Source: Sesamum alatum
Lineage: Eukaryota; Streptophyta; Magnoliopsida; Lamiales; Pedaliaceae
Assembly: GCA_034509735.1 (NCBI GenBank)
Contig: JACGWO010000005.1
Location: 19,953,264-20,017,263 of the forward strand
Direction: 5' to 3'
DNA: 64,000 nt
Of the stretch, positions 10,398 to 21,968 are shown in pieces. Within the stretch, counting starts at the first letter, position 1; the number at the start of each line of letters is the position of its first letter. The translations under genes were made by a program, and so were the position numbers. The notes beneath the pieces are model-generated. The model was not told where the DNA came from and did no database searches. It saw only the letters and a list, made by a program, of their open reading frames with translations.

Positions 10398-12376
10398 TGA
10401 AAGAAATCGGTGGATCGTCCCGGGAATTGCGCGAATGCGGAAGCGCGATAAAAAAAACATACAAAAATTAAAGCATGCTTTTAATTTAAAAGAACACGCT
10501 CAAGGGTGTACCCTTGAGGTTCCCGGGCGTTCGGTGTATCTCATGATCATATAACATGTAAAGAAATCATGGAGACCATAGAGTTGAAAAAATAAAGAAG
10601 GACGAAAAATAAAAACGAGACCTAACCCGTTGTCGTTTTCGTCTTCAACGGCTACATGCGTTGTTCCCCGTTTGCACCGAGATCTCGTTCTTGAGACCCT
10701 CCAAATCGTGACACACGATCCACCCACGTATCTTGCACGTCGTGCTGGCAACGAACAAGTATTTTTGGAGAGGATAGATCAATCACACGTTATGAATTAA
10801 CGGGACTAATCTTCCTTAGTTCTAATGTTCCAAGAACAAAAGAACAAGAAAATAATTTTCTTAGAGAGTGAGAGAGAGAGAGGGCGCGGACGAGATGTAG
10901 GAGAGGGGGAGTGTGTGTTGGTGTGTGTGATTTCAAGAATCATCATCATGCAATAGTTGGAAACTAGAGGTATTATAGAGGAGGAGTTTAATCCTCTTAA
11001 ACTCCAACTCTAAGAACCCTAATTTGACTAGGATTTTGACCTAGTCAAAGTCCTAATCAAACTAGTGTTTGACCTAGTCAAACAAATCCTAGCCTTCCAT
11101 CTCCCCTTTCCATCTTAACCGTTGATTTAAATTAATGGAATATTTAAATCCCATTAAATATTCCAAAAGGCCAAATAAATATAATAAATAAATATTAATA
11201 TTTATTCTAGGTCCATTAAATCAATTCCCTTAATAAATCCAATTTATTAATTTAATTCCCTTTATCAAATAGAAGGAATTAATTTCTCCAAGAAAATATA
11301 GGACCCGGTTAAATCTAATTTAATCATTCCTTTACTCCAATATTTAATTCCAAATTAAATACTAAGTGTGTGTAGATAGTGTGTGACTCTTTAGGTTCAC
11401 CTTTCAGCTAGACTTGGTCGGATTCCTAGAATCCGCCCGTTACCATGGGTGGCCATCTAGCAACGGTCCATGGCACTAGAGACTAGGTGAAATAATGAGG
11501 ATGAACATTTAGGCTTCTAACAGTACACTTGTCCTTCTGTCTTCGGTCTCATCACTTAGAGTCTAGGGCACGGAAAAAGCAGGTACCCATTTTGACCTAA
11601 GTGTCGGTCTGTCCTTACTAAACGCCGCAAGGGAAACCTTTCCCTTCTGTTCAGTTACTGTGGCCACAGATTTTCAGGGACAAGAACAGAGCATACATGA
11701 GACTCAACTGTCAATACCTTTTGACAGAGACAGATCCTTCTTGGAAACTACTGTCACTCTGTACACCCGAGCTGCACTAGACATGGCTTATGACTACTCA
11801 AGAGTATTTTGGCAATCTCTCACTATATCTAAGATACAGACCTGATGTACAGAGTGAACTCACCGGTTCCTCAAGTCAAAGGACTTGGCCTGTACCGTTG
11901 GAACCGGGAATACTCGTCATACCTTGCTGACCATACTCAAGGTCCTCCGTAAGACGGTTCCCGCAAGTCACCTCAGTCAGCTGCTTCCTAGCGTGCTGAC
12001 CCACTAACACTGCTTAGACGACCTTCGTCACCCATCGATGAAATACGACAACAGATGCTTAGTGCAAGTCTCAAAGGGAATCCCGGTACCCATTTTCGGC
12101 ATTCCTTGACTTGGAGATTTCCGGACTGATTCGGTAAGACTGATTTCATGGACCTACCTCCAAGCGTCCAGTCACCGAAATCGATTCTCAGTCCGTGGGT
12201 TTTGTTTGCGTAGTGAACAGAAATGTAAATGCAGATATAAAGTGAACGTAAACAAAGTATGCCATATGAATTTTCACTTCTTTATTCATAAATGTTTTTA
12301 TCAAATACCAAAAATTGTCTAGACATAGGTTACATATTCCTGCCAAAATTGACTTACATGATCACCTATTTTAACA
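10398..12376 (-). repeat. copia-2 5' LTR (right copy)
   Basis: This 1979-bp LTR is paired with 2227-4211 and adjoins the PBS. Its TATA-type box has lost one T compared with the left LTR. The 77-aa and 83-aa frames at 10321-10751 partly overlap it and are not genes. Confidence 0.95.
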
Positions 12377-12409
12377 TTATTAACATCTATGCTCCAGTTT
12401 GAGGGGGAT
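12377..12409 (+). pseudogene. End of copia-1 pol and its polypurine tract
   Basis: After the second TTATT copy the copia-1 frame resumes and stops at TGA (about 12400-12402). It is followed at once by the purine run GAGGGGGATT beside the LTR start. Together with 2203-2226 it restores the usual copia C-terminus and 3' end. Confidence 0.85.
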
Positions 12410-12651
12410 TGTTACAGATTGTATATAGGCTGATTTGTAGTGTTTAGCTAGTTAACAATTGGCTAAATAATAGGAATTAGAGAACTGATTTAGTTTAATT
12501 TATATAGGATCTTTTGTTTCCTATTATAGGAATTTTTTTTTTCGGTGGAAATATTAACTTGCATTAAAACAGGATTTTTATACTTGTATATATATCATTT
12601 CAATTGATAAATAAGATACAAGGAATTCACTCTCTGTTTTTGAGATTAACA
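12410..12651 (+). repeat. copia-1 3' LTR (short or truncated)
   Basis: It begins TGTTACAGATTG directly after the polypurine tract and probably ends GAGATTAACA, giving TG...CA and about 242 bp. The end is less certain than the start because the 5' LTR is outside the window. Confidence 0.7.
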
Positions 12652-13330
12652 AAATTAACCCCACTTCCCCAGAAGGGGGCGACAACGACATCCGCAGTAG
12701 CCTAAATTAGATTTGAGCGACGGCGCCTACCATCTTCCCTGGACAACCCGACCATCGCCCAAGGAAGAATATGCCGACAACCGTCACCATCGCCCATGAT
12801 GAAACTAGGTGACGACGACCGCCGTCGTCTAGATTTAAAAAATAAATTATTATTAAGTTTTTTAAAAATAAGAAAATTGATTTATTTATTTGCAAACTTA
12901 AAAATAATTTAAATAATGTATTAAATTTTAAATACTTATAATATTTATTAAATTTAATATTATTTACAATAAATAATATAATTTATTTGAATAAATTAAC
13001 TAAATAATATTGTTAATTAGTTATTAAAATATAAATTGTCATAATTGATTAACATTTTATTGATATAGATATTTAAATTTTAAGATGAATTTTACTATAT
13101 TTATATTGTGTATTGTGATTTTATTTAAATTTTTAAATTTAACTTATAAATTTATAAGAAAATGTATTTATATGTAAGAATTAATTCATATTTAAATAAA
13201 TATATTTAAGAATAAATTATGATGTTTTTAAAATGGAAGAAAATGCAAGAAAACTACTATAAATAAGGTAAAAAAAAAGTGAATTGACCATATTAATTTT
13301 AAACACAATATAGAGGCATTTCTATCAACT
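12652..13330. mobile_element. Possible MULE-type relic with GC-rich core
   Basis: A GC-rich patch (12661-12835, with words such as GACGACGACCGCCGTCGTC) is followed by an AT-rich arm. This is the same architecture as the MULE at 991-2193, and the AT arms share words. No clean termini or target duplication are visible. No gene recognised. Confidence 0.35.
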
Positions 13331-14700
13331 AGGAAGTATGACGTGCGATGCACATGAAGAAATAATTTTTTAGAGGTAAATGAATCACTTGTAGTTAGCT
13401 ATAAAAAAATATTAAGTTTATAATTTTATTTATGTTTCTATCATTGAAATTAACATTAGTATGTACAGTTATATTTTCAAACAAATTGAAAGAATTATTT
13501 TAATTGATAAGGAAAGTATTTAATTCTATTACTTGTAATTCACTTTTTAAAATTTAATTGGTACTGTTAAATAAAATAATGTTCCACAAAATTAAAATTT
13601 CACATTTTGTATTCAATTAATGGTTATATTTCATTATCCTGTATCAAACCCAATTAATACAAAAATAAAAATAAAAATATTAAAAAATATAATATTATAA
13701 TAATATTAATTATTCAAAGCTTCTTATAATTTTGGATTGTTCTTACAAGAAATTTCAGTTTGATAAAACTGATCATTTTTTATTTCTCTTTCGTTTATTT
13801 ATTTATCGTTGTTTTTTTTTTTCTACTTTCAACATAATTAACTCATTTCTATTTATTAATTTATTCTTACTGAGTTGATTCTCAAAATTTGTTAATTTAC
13901 TTAATATGAAAATATAATTATACAATTAGAATTTAGTATATAACTAATGTGTTAGTATACAAATTGAAAATCTTATTTTTAATTATTATGTTTGTAACAT
14001 TTATTTAGCATTTGACTTTTCTTATTTTTGTAATATAGATTATACGCCATACATTTCCTTTTTTTATGAATGTTTTTTTTTTTGTTTCTAAATATTTTGT
14101 AAATTGATTGATATGCCAATTGTAGTTGTATTTTTCTATAAAAAAAAAAAAGATCAAACTGAATAAACCCTTAGTATGAAAATAATTATAGTTTACATCT
14201 AGAGGCACAATAGTTATGTGTATTATATTTCGGTTGCAACACTATATTTAGATTTTAAACTTAGTTATTTTATTATATTTGTCTACACTATTCTTCTATA
14301 TCAACCCATTTCAATTGTTCTTATTGTTATTTACTTCTATAATATTGTGAAGGGATAAACAAAACTAGTTTATACTTTCATCTTAGAGAAAATACTTTAT
14401 TAACTTATGTTCTATCCTTTAGTTCAACTTCAAATAAAAAAGTTAATTCATGTGTGAATTCAATCTTGATAATTATATTTATTATACATTCTGAAATAGT
14501 TTAGAAGTTTTATAGATTGTGGTGCTATTTATTTTATTATAAATCAAATTATAAATGTAAACAAATAATGACGAAGTAAAATAAAATCAATTAGTCGAAA
14601 ATTACTCTTTTCCAAAATTTCAACAACACTTCTAATTTAATACAATTTATAATTTTTATTTGCAATTAAATTTTAATATATATTCATTTATATATATAAG
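13331..14700. other. AT-rich DNA, nothing recognised
   Basis: Low-complexity AT-rich sequence with short homopolymer runs. I see no coding sequence, RNA gene or clear repeat structure. Confidence 0.6.
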
Positions 14701-15266
14701 TTTAGATTAGTATTTTTATATTTTTTATTTGTGATTTATTTTAAATTTTAATGTGCCATAGTTAATTAAAATTTTCGTAAAATAATTCAGATTTCTTCTA
14801 GCAAAGTAATTGCTTTAAAATATTATTTGCATATATATTTTTTTAATTGGATATATTATTCGTTCTCGAAGTAGTTCACAATAATTAGGAATTTAGGACT
14901 CCTAAATAATTTTATTTTTTTAATAAAATTTTATTCTTTTATAATTAATTTTTATTTATTATTAAAAGAAGTACTTAATTAAGAGTTTAAATTTAGATTA
15001 GTATTTTATATATTATTGAATATGTATTTTATTTTCAATTTTAATGTGCCATAGTAAATTAAATTTTATTAAAATATTTAAGATTTGTTTTAGCAATGTA
15101 ATGCATTGAAATATTATTTGCATATTTATTTTTTTAGTTGGATATGTTATTTATTCTCTAAGTAGTTTAGAGCATTAGGACTACTAAATAGTTTTTCTAT
15201 TTTATATATAACTTTACTCTTTTATAACTAAATTTTACTTAATAGTAAAAGGTGTACTTAAGTAAG
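14701..15266. repeat. Tandem duplication of about 291 bp
   Basis: The segment starting TTTAGATTAGTATTTT at 14701 repeats from 14992. Shared blocks in order are AATTTTAATGTGCCATAG, AATATTATTTGCATAT, TTGGATAT(A/G)TTATT and GTACTTAA(T/G)TAAG. The copies have diverged by many substitutions and indels, so the duplication is old. Confidence 0.8.
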
Positions 15267-15269
15267 GGT

Positions 15270-16098
15270 GTAGTTGTAAATTACAATTTTGATCCCATAA
15301 GTAGGCATGTTTCCAAGTTCGGTCCCATATTGTACACATTTAACACATTACATCCCGTATGTGGATTTTTTTTTCCAATTTCAGAACACAAAGGAATTCC
15401 CATTAAATACATAACGGTTTGATGTTTAATTCCGTTAAATGGCTGTAAATTTGGAGGAAAAACTGGTGGAAAAGGCTTGTTCCTTTATTTCTTCGTATGA
15501 ATAGCTTATTGTTTGTAATAGGTTATAATGTAATGAATTTTAATATAATGTATATTATATATGTTGTTATGTTAATAATGCCTAAATTTTCCTTAAGTTC
15601 AGAAAAAAAAAATTTAATAATATATCCCAACCAAATTCAGAATTTTTCAGAAACATAGACTATATTTAAAAAAGTTGGATGTTGATCAATAATGCAATCT
15701 ATGTTTCTGAAAAATTCTTAATTTGGTTCCAATATATAATTGCAGGTTTTATTTATGAATTTAATGAGAATTTAGGTATTACTAACAGAATAATATATAT
15801 ATATAATATATATTATATTAAAATTCATTACATTATAACTCACTGCAAATAATAAGCTATTTATACCAGGAAAAAGAAGGAACAAGCCTTTCCCACCAGT
15901 TTTTTTGTCCAAATTTACAGCCACTTAACGAAATTAACATCAATCGTTAAGTATTTAACGGAAATTCCCTTCGTATCCTGAAATTGAAAAAAAAAATGCA
16001 CATATGGAATGCAATGTGTTAACTGTGTACAATATGGGACTAAAATTGAAAACAAATTCACTAATGGGACAAAAAATATAATTTACCCTATAATTATC
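15270..16098. mobile_element. Long inverted-repeat element (MITE or foldback)
   Basis: Two arms of about 320 bp (15280-15600 and 15770-16095) are reverse complements over most of their length. Shared blocks include TCCCATATTGTACACA, GGCTGTAAATTTGGA and GGAACAAGCCTTTCCCACCAG (partial match in the other arm). The loop is itself a hairpin with arms GAATTTTTCAGAAACATAGA at 15640 and 15696. The outer ends are GTAAATTACAATTTTG and GGGTAAATTATATTTT. There is no coding sequence. I could not establish a target duplication. Confidence 0.75.
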
Positions 16099-17584
16099 CT
16101 TTCACAATGGGGATTTTTTAGTCTATTTTAAAACGAGGTACTGTGCTCAAGTTTTCCTCCACAAACGCATAAATATTTTTTTTTTTTCCTTTTCAATCCC
16201 GTATACTTATCGAAAGTGTCGGCTGCCAGTATTTGATTAATGCGGCTAGTGACGGAGAGGATGCAGTTTCTAGGCTTTCTTTAAGGCGAAATCTGAAAGA
16301 AACGTCGACCATTGTTTTAGATTCCTCTGGGCCCAAGTGGGAAGTCTTGTTGAATAATCTACGCTATGAATTCGGCCGATTCGTCAAAAGCCCAAGAAGA
16401 AAATATTGATGTAAATTGGCAAAGTTGAAAATTCAGCAGTATTTTATTTTATTTCATTGTTTTTCATCATATTGATGCATTAATTGAATATCAACATATT
16501 GATCAACTTGATTTATTGAATATTGATATAATCACATAATTACCGTTTTAAAAAAGATCTCATTAAAAAATTCAAAAAAAAAAAGGACATTGATTTAGAG
16601 AATGTGATATAGTTTACCACATATACCAACACTAAGATATTTACTAGAAAACAACTAATATAGAAAAATTGGAATCCTGCTTTAACTGAATTGAATTAGA
16701 ATTAATGATGTACTGAGTGTGTTCTTAATATTTTTATCGCGATTTATATTTTAATGATGAATATAAATTATATTTCCTGAACAAGCAGTATACACCTCAA
16801 ATCTTTCAGTAAAGACACGACCTACTAGTCAAGAAAGCGAGAGTTCTTCAATGTCTAAGTTAAATAGGTTGTAAAGAGAAAATATTAAAGGTTGTAAAAA
16901 AAGCTAGTGCATCAAAAGTTCTACCTCGGGCATGGAGCACGGCTATTAATAGATTTTCCTATGTTGTATGATTTTATGTGAACCACGGATATTAATATTA
17001 ACGTTGTGTTTGGATGGATAGATTTAAAGTTAATTCATAGCAATAGATCCACTATATATTACCTTAGTTATATTTAAAGTTGGGCATTTTGATGAATTTT
17101 AAATTCTATAATATGGAACCATTTGATTTGTTTTTTTTAAATTAGTCGCTCAAATCCAAACCTGTCAAGCCAAATGATGCCTGAATAATTTTGATGCAGT
17201 TTTATAAAAGTATAAACACTCTTGTCTTTTAGGCAAATGAAGTTATAGCTCAAATTATAGTACTAATTAACCGATTAATTCAAACCAATTATATAATAAG
17301 TGAATTCATGTGCTTGGCATTCACTTCAACATAAAATCACTAATCAAAAAATACATACATAATACAATTACCATGTCACTAATTTAAAATTAAATGGATT
17401 ATCAAATATTGAGCAATAATTTTTTTTGCTAAGGATAACAAATCGTAAATCGCTATAAGAAAATGCCTCAACAGTTACGAAAAAGATTAGGGTCGAGCTA
17501 ATAAGCAAGTAAAATTCTCGTTGCTAATCCATATTATTTAATACAAGAAATTTACTTGCTGATGAACTTAGCATGAAAATTAAG
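15641..17584. repeat. Segmental tandem duplication, unit A (1944 bp)
   Basis: Unit A is repeated head to tail as unit B from 17585. Matching landmarks are the hairpin loop (15641/17585), GGCTAGTGACGGAGAGGATG (16243/18680), a block near 16650/19110, GCAATAGATCCACTATATAT (17040/20850) and CAAGTAAAATTCTCGTTGCT (17506/21326). The unit starts in the centre of the inverted-repeat element, so only unit A has both arms of that element. Confidence 0.88.
16194..16409 (+). pseudogene. Unrecognised open frame, possible exon fragment
   Basis: A frame without a start codon runs from a pyrimidine tract to TGA (16407-16409), about 70 codons. The predicted protein has normal composition for a real protein, unlike its surroundings, with the stretch DSSGPKWEVLLNNLRYEF. 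Unit B carries the same sequence (about 18655-18845) with a CAG-to-TAG change and a 1-bp deletion that break the frame. I do not recognise the family. It could be the last exon of a lost gene, or chance. Confidence 0.35.
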
Positions 17585-18044
17585 AATTTTTCAGAAACAT
17601 AGACTGCATTTAAAAAAGTTGGATGTTGATCAACAATGCAATCTATGTTTATGAAAAAAATTTAATTTAGTTCCGATATATTATTGCAGTTTTTATTTTT
17701 GAATTTAATGAAAATTTAAGTATTATTAATATAATAATATATATAATATGTATTACATTAAAATTCATTATATTATAACCCACTACAAATAGTAAGCTGT
17801 TTATACCAAGAAAAAAAAGGAACAAGCCTTTCCCACCAGCTCTTCTGTCCAAATTTACAGCCACTTAACAGAATTAACATCTATCGTTAAGTATTTAACG
17901 AAAATTCTATTCGTGTCCTGAAATTGAAAAAAAAATGCACATATGGGATGCAATGCGTTAACTGTGTACAGTATGAGACCAAAATTGAAAACAAGTCCAC
18001 TAATGGGACCAAAGCTATAATTTACCCTGTAATTGTCCTTTCAT

Positions 18045-18310
18045 AATGGGGAACAAACACTTGTAGATTCACACTTTTATATATAGTATAGATTAATAAG
18101 GGTAAAAGAAAAAAAAAAAAAGACCAAAACAAACAATCAAGCCCAAATGCATCACCCACGCAGGCACCCCACCTTTCGTTAGTTCCTAATGGAAGGGGGG
18201 GTTTTGAGCTAAATTTATTAAATAGGGTGAATTTTTAGTCTATTTTTTTAAATACAAGAGGTCTTTTAGTTATTTTGTGATAATATAGGAAGGTAAAATA
18301 AAGTTTAAAA
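18045..18310. mobile_element. MULE-like right-end remnant
   Basis: The stretch CCACCTTTCGTTAGTTCCTA...GGTTTTGAG and the following GGTCTTTTAGTTATTTTGTG...ATAATATAGGA match the right arm of the MULE at 991-2193 (about 2050-2185). It is absent or deleted in unit A. No target duplication found. Confidence 0.5.
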
Positions 18311-18406
18311 AAAAAAAGAAAAAGAAAACGTATTGTGCTCATTTTTTCCTCCACAAACACATAAATATTATTGTTTTTCCTTTTTAATTCGGTATACTTA
18401 TCGAAA

Positions 18407-18643
18407 GGGAAAAAATACAAGCAACCCCTTGTGTGCAAATGAGCAAATTACTCTTCTATGAAAACTAAAATAACAATTTACCTCTCGGTGTTTTTTAAAA
18501 TGAATCAATTTACCTCCCTGTATTTTGTAAAGAGAGGTAAATTACTTTATTTTAAAGAATATAGGGAAGTAAATCGTTATTTTTTTTATATAGGGATAAT
18601 TTACATATTTATAATAACACTAGAGGTAAATTTCATTAAATCC
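18407..18643. mobile_element. 237-bp MITE with 9-bp target duplication
   Basis: Unit A reads CTTATCGAAAGTG here, whereas unit B has TTATCGAAA (18398-18406), the insert, then TTATAGAAA (18644-18652). Comparing units A and B therefore gives an exact empty site. The insert has a weak overall inverted-repeat structure built on TTTACCTC words. The 9-bp duplication suggests a Mutator-type MITE. Relatives occur near 51670 and at 63563-63769. Confidence 0.75.
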
Positions 18644-19496
18644 TTATAGAAAGTGCCTGCTGCTAGTATTTATTAATGCGGCTAGTGACGGAGAGGATGC
18701 AGTTTCTGGGCTTTTATTGGGCGAAATCTGAAAGAAACGTCGACCATTGTTTTAGATTCCTCTGGGCCCAAGTGGGAAAGTATTGTTGAATAATCTACGC
18801 TATGAATTCGGACAATTCGTTAAAAAGCCCAAGAAAAAAATATTGATGTAAATTGGCGAAGTTGAAAATTCAGGAGTATTTTACTTTATTTCATTGTTTT
18901 TAATCATATTGGTGCTTTTATTGAATATTGATGTACTGATAAACTGAATTTATTGAATATTCATGTAATCATATAATTACCGTTTCAAAAAAAAAATCTC
19001 ATAAAAAATTCAGAAAAAAAGGACATTAATTTAGAGAATGTGATATAGTTTACCATTATATACCAACATTAAGACATTTACTAGAAAACAACTAATATAG
19101 AAAAATTGGAATCCTGCTTTAACTGAACTGAATTAGAATTAATGATGTAGTGAGTGTGTTGTTAATATATTTGTCGCAATTTATATGTTAGTGATGAATA
19201 TGAATTATGTTTCCTGAATAAGCAAGATACATCTCAAATCTTTCAATAAAGACATGACCTACTAGTCAAGAAATCCTCAGAACCACTTTGAGAAGGCCTC
19301 GGTGAGATGTCCTTCAACGTCTAAGTTAGATAGGTTGAAAAGAGAAAATATTAATGATCGTAAAAAACGCTAGTGCATCAAGAATTCTGCCTAGGGCATG
19401 GAGCACGGCTATTAATAGATTTTCCTATTTGAATGATTTTATGTGAACCACAAACGCAAAAATGATCAGATGGTCACGGTAAGTACATACATATTA

Positions 19497-19624
19497 GGAT
19501 TTTGTAGGTATCGGGACCGAGTCATAACAACCCAAAATGAATGGCGTGGATTTTGAGTTGTCCGCAGTTTGAAATTGAACTGGGGGCATAAGTTTTGGTA
19601 CAACCTTCAGAAGATAACCCCCCA
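19497..19624 (-). pseudogene. Unrecognised coding-like fragment split by a hAT-type element
   Basis: With the hAT element and one target copy removed, a minus-strand frame runs from about 20755 through the empty site to TAA at 19494-19496, nearly 60 codons. Residues include KVVPKLMPPVQFQTADNS and PFILGCYDSVPIPTKS. The composition looks protein-like and the frame crosses the pre-insertion site without a break. A GTATG-type sequence follows the stop. I do not recognise the family; it may be a host exon fragment. Confidence 0.3.
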
Positions 19625-19632
19625 CATCAAAG

Positions 19633-20711
19633 AAGGGGCGAAGCCAGAAACTTGGCTTAGCCCTGTCAAAATTTAACATTCATTGCAACTTTGTCCAAAA
19701 AATTAAATTACTATAATTCATCGTAGTTAAATACATATCATTATATAAGTACAACTAATTCCTATTACTATTACCCTGACAACAAGTGACAAGTTGAAAT
19801 CTACGACTCTTTTTTTTTTTTTTGTGTGTGTGTATGTAATAGTACTTTTAGATGAACTAGAAATATGTGTTTTTGATTCCACATTCTGTGTTGCTTCTAC
19901 AGGCGGTGTACCAAAAGATCCTACTAAGTTTCGCGGCATCTTAAGAACAAATTTATCCATTCCCTGAAAAAATTAAAACCTATATTTATATAAATTATAA
20001 TCATAAATTTTATAATCAATTTTTATATCTAATCTTGTTTATTTCTTGTGAGAGATTTGGATTAAATAATATGAAATAAATATAAACGTAATAGCAATAG
20101 AAATTTCGGAAAGAATTATAACCTGGTGTTGAGAAATCAGAATTTGAACCCAACTCTTTTGTGTAGGAGAAGTGGTGGGTTTTATTTTTCTTGCACAACA
20201 GCTAATCGTGACTCTCTCTGTGCCCTTCAAGAAGAAGACAATAACTTTTAAAATTTGGCTTGAATTTTTCCTTTAATGAGTCGTGGATGTAAAGTAGTCG
20301 TTAGAATTTATTTTATTTTTTAAAATTTTAGCCCTAACCATTTGGCTTGTGCAAGAAGATACCGATTTTTTATTCAATTTCTAAAGATTGTATAATTAAT
20401 AGCAATCATTGAATTTGTAAATGGGATAACAAAAAGTTAATCCACAAAAATTGGTTAATTGCAGCCATCAATTTAAGTTCTTATAATTAATGGTCCTTAA
20501 CCTAAGTTGAAAGTCTTAAAAATGGGCCTTAGAATTAAAAATGGAATCCTTAAAGTGGGGATTTAGAGTTGGCAGGCTAAGTCCTGTCAACTCTAAAAGC
20601 CCATCTCAAAATATTGTACATAAAAAGAAAATTAAAGGCAAATTCAATGGATTGACTTTGGGCCAAGCCTTATCGGCCGCATGGGCTCGATAAGGCTTGG
20701 GCTCGCCCCTG
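19633..20711 (-). mobile_element. Non-autonomous hAT-type element with 8-bp TSD
   Basis: A 1079-bp element is flanked by perfect 8-bp repeats CATCAAAG (19625-19632 and 20712-20719). The termini are AAGGGGCGAAGCC and, read inward from the right, CAGGGGCGAGCCC. These fit the CAGGGGCGGAGCC-type ends of plant hAT elements; the first base at the left is mutated. A minus-strand frame near 19727-19960 starts MDKFVLKMPRNLVG, which resembles the N-terminus of plant TTF-type zinc finger/hAT transposases, but only this piece remains. No catalytic domain is present, so it is an internal-deletion derivative. Confidence 0.88.
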
Positions 20712-21269
20712 CATCAAAGTGTATCCATGTGATTGATATGTTAGCTACAAGGCTGATCAATCACAAAATAAATAAAACACAATTTGCTTATCGAAACTTC
20801 AATAATATTAATTTTGTGTTTGAATTGATAGATTTAAAGTTAATTCATAACAATAGATCCACTATATATTACCTCAGTTATATTTAGAGTTGGGCATTTT
20901 GATGAATTTTAAATTCATATAATATCTAATATGGAACCATTTGATTTTATTTTTTTTTAAATCAGTCGCTCAAATCCAAACCTGTCAAACCAAATGATGC
21001 CATAATAAATTTGATGCAGTTTTATAAAAGTATGAACACTCTTATCTTTTAGGCAAATGAAGTTATAGCTCAAATTATAGTACTAATTAATCGATTAATT
21101 CAAACCAATTATATGATAAGTGAATTCATGTGCTTGGCATTCACTTCAACATAAAATCACTAATCAAAACGTACATACATAATACACTTACCATGTCACT
21201 AATTTAAAATTAAACGTATTATCAAATATTGAGCAATAATTTTTTTACTAAGGATAACAAATCGTAAAT

Positions 21270-21555
21270 CGCTACAAGAAAATGGCTCAATCGTTATGAA
21301 AAAAGTAGTATCGAGCTAAGTAGCAAGTAAAATTCTCGTTGCTAATCTATATTATTTAATACAAGAAATTTACTTGCTAATGAATTTAGCACGAAATTAG
21401 CAAGTAAATTTACTTGCTAACGAATTTAGCAATGTATTTTTGAAATATTTATTGAATAGTGTAGATTAGCAACGAGAAATTTATTTGTTAATTAGCTCGA
21501 CACTGATCTCAACATCAAATTTTTTCCGTAGTTATTGAGCCATTATCTTGTTGTG
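21270..21555. mobile_element. CACTA-like MITE
   Basis: The ends are CGCTACAAGAAAATGGCTC and, inward from the right, CACAACAAGATAATGGCTC, variants of the CACTACAAGAAAA terminus of plant CACTA elements. The interior repeats TTAGCAAGTAAATTTACTTG and its complement. A copy truncated at the unit A/B junction lies at about 17450-17584, and a half copy lies at 24238-24386. Confidence 0.65.
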
Positions 21556-21664
21556 AATATTAAGAAATAATATACAACTAAATTGTTGCCATTATAAATA
21601 TGTAATTAACTAATTATTTATAATGATAACTTCAAACACAATTCTTATTACTAGTAATTATATT

Positions 21665-21958
21665 GGGCAAAATGCCTTTTTGGTCCCGTAAGATTAGGAC
21701 ATTATTTATTTTGGTACCACAACTTAGATACATAACTGGCTGTTTTAGTCCCATAAAATACGTTTTTCAGTTTTTTTGATCCCAAATGTCACGTGTCTTG
21801 CACATGGAACATGACATTTTGGACCAAAAAAATATGATATTTTGGGACCAAAAAAACTAAAAAACATGTTTTATAGGACTAATACAACCACCTATTTAAG
21901 TTGTGATACCAAAACAAATAATGCCCTAATTTTACGGGACCAAAAAAGTATTTTGTCC
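21665..21958. mobile_element. 294-bp MITE with long TIRs and 9-10 bp TSD
   Basis: The arms are reverse complements over at least 65 bp, starting GGGCAAAATGCCTTTTTGG at the left and GGACAAAATACTTTTTTGG inward from the right. The flanks are TAATTATATT on both sides (21655-21664 and 21959-21968). This is Mutator-like by duplication length. There is no coding sequence. Confidence 0.85.
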
Positions 21959-21968
21959 TAATTATATT

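Larger units (their letters stand above)
2227..12376 (-). mobile_element. Complete LTR retrotransposon copia-2 (Ty1/copia), decayed
   Basis: A 10150-bp element is bounded by two near-identical LTRs that start TGAAAGAAATCGG and end CTATT(C/T)TAACA on the + strand, with 5-bp target repeats TTATT at 2222-2226 and 12377-12381. It is transcribed from the minus strand: PBS beside the right LTR, polypurine tract beside the left LTR, gene order gag, protease, integrase, RT, RNase H from right to left, which is the copia order. It inserted into the last codons of copia-1. The coding region has frameshifts, stops and a gag deletion, so it is non-functional. The LTRs differ only by scattered substitutions and small indels, so insertion was fairly recent. 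Confidence 0.95.
17585..21390. repeat. Segmental tandem duplication, unit B, expanded by insertions
   Basis: Unit B follows unit A directly but is almost twice as long. Extra DNA includes a MULE-end-like stretch (about 18045-18310), a 237-bp MITE (18407-18643) and about 1.35 kb at 19452-20806 that contains a hAT-type element. Unit A may instead have lost part of the last segment. The frames at 17667-17864 and 18235-18438 are shadows inside repeats. Confidence 0.85.
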
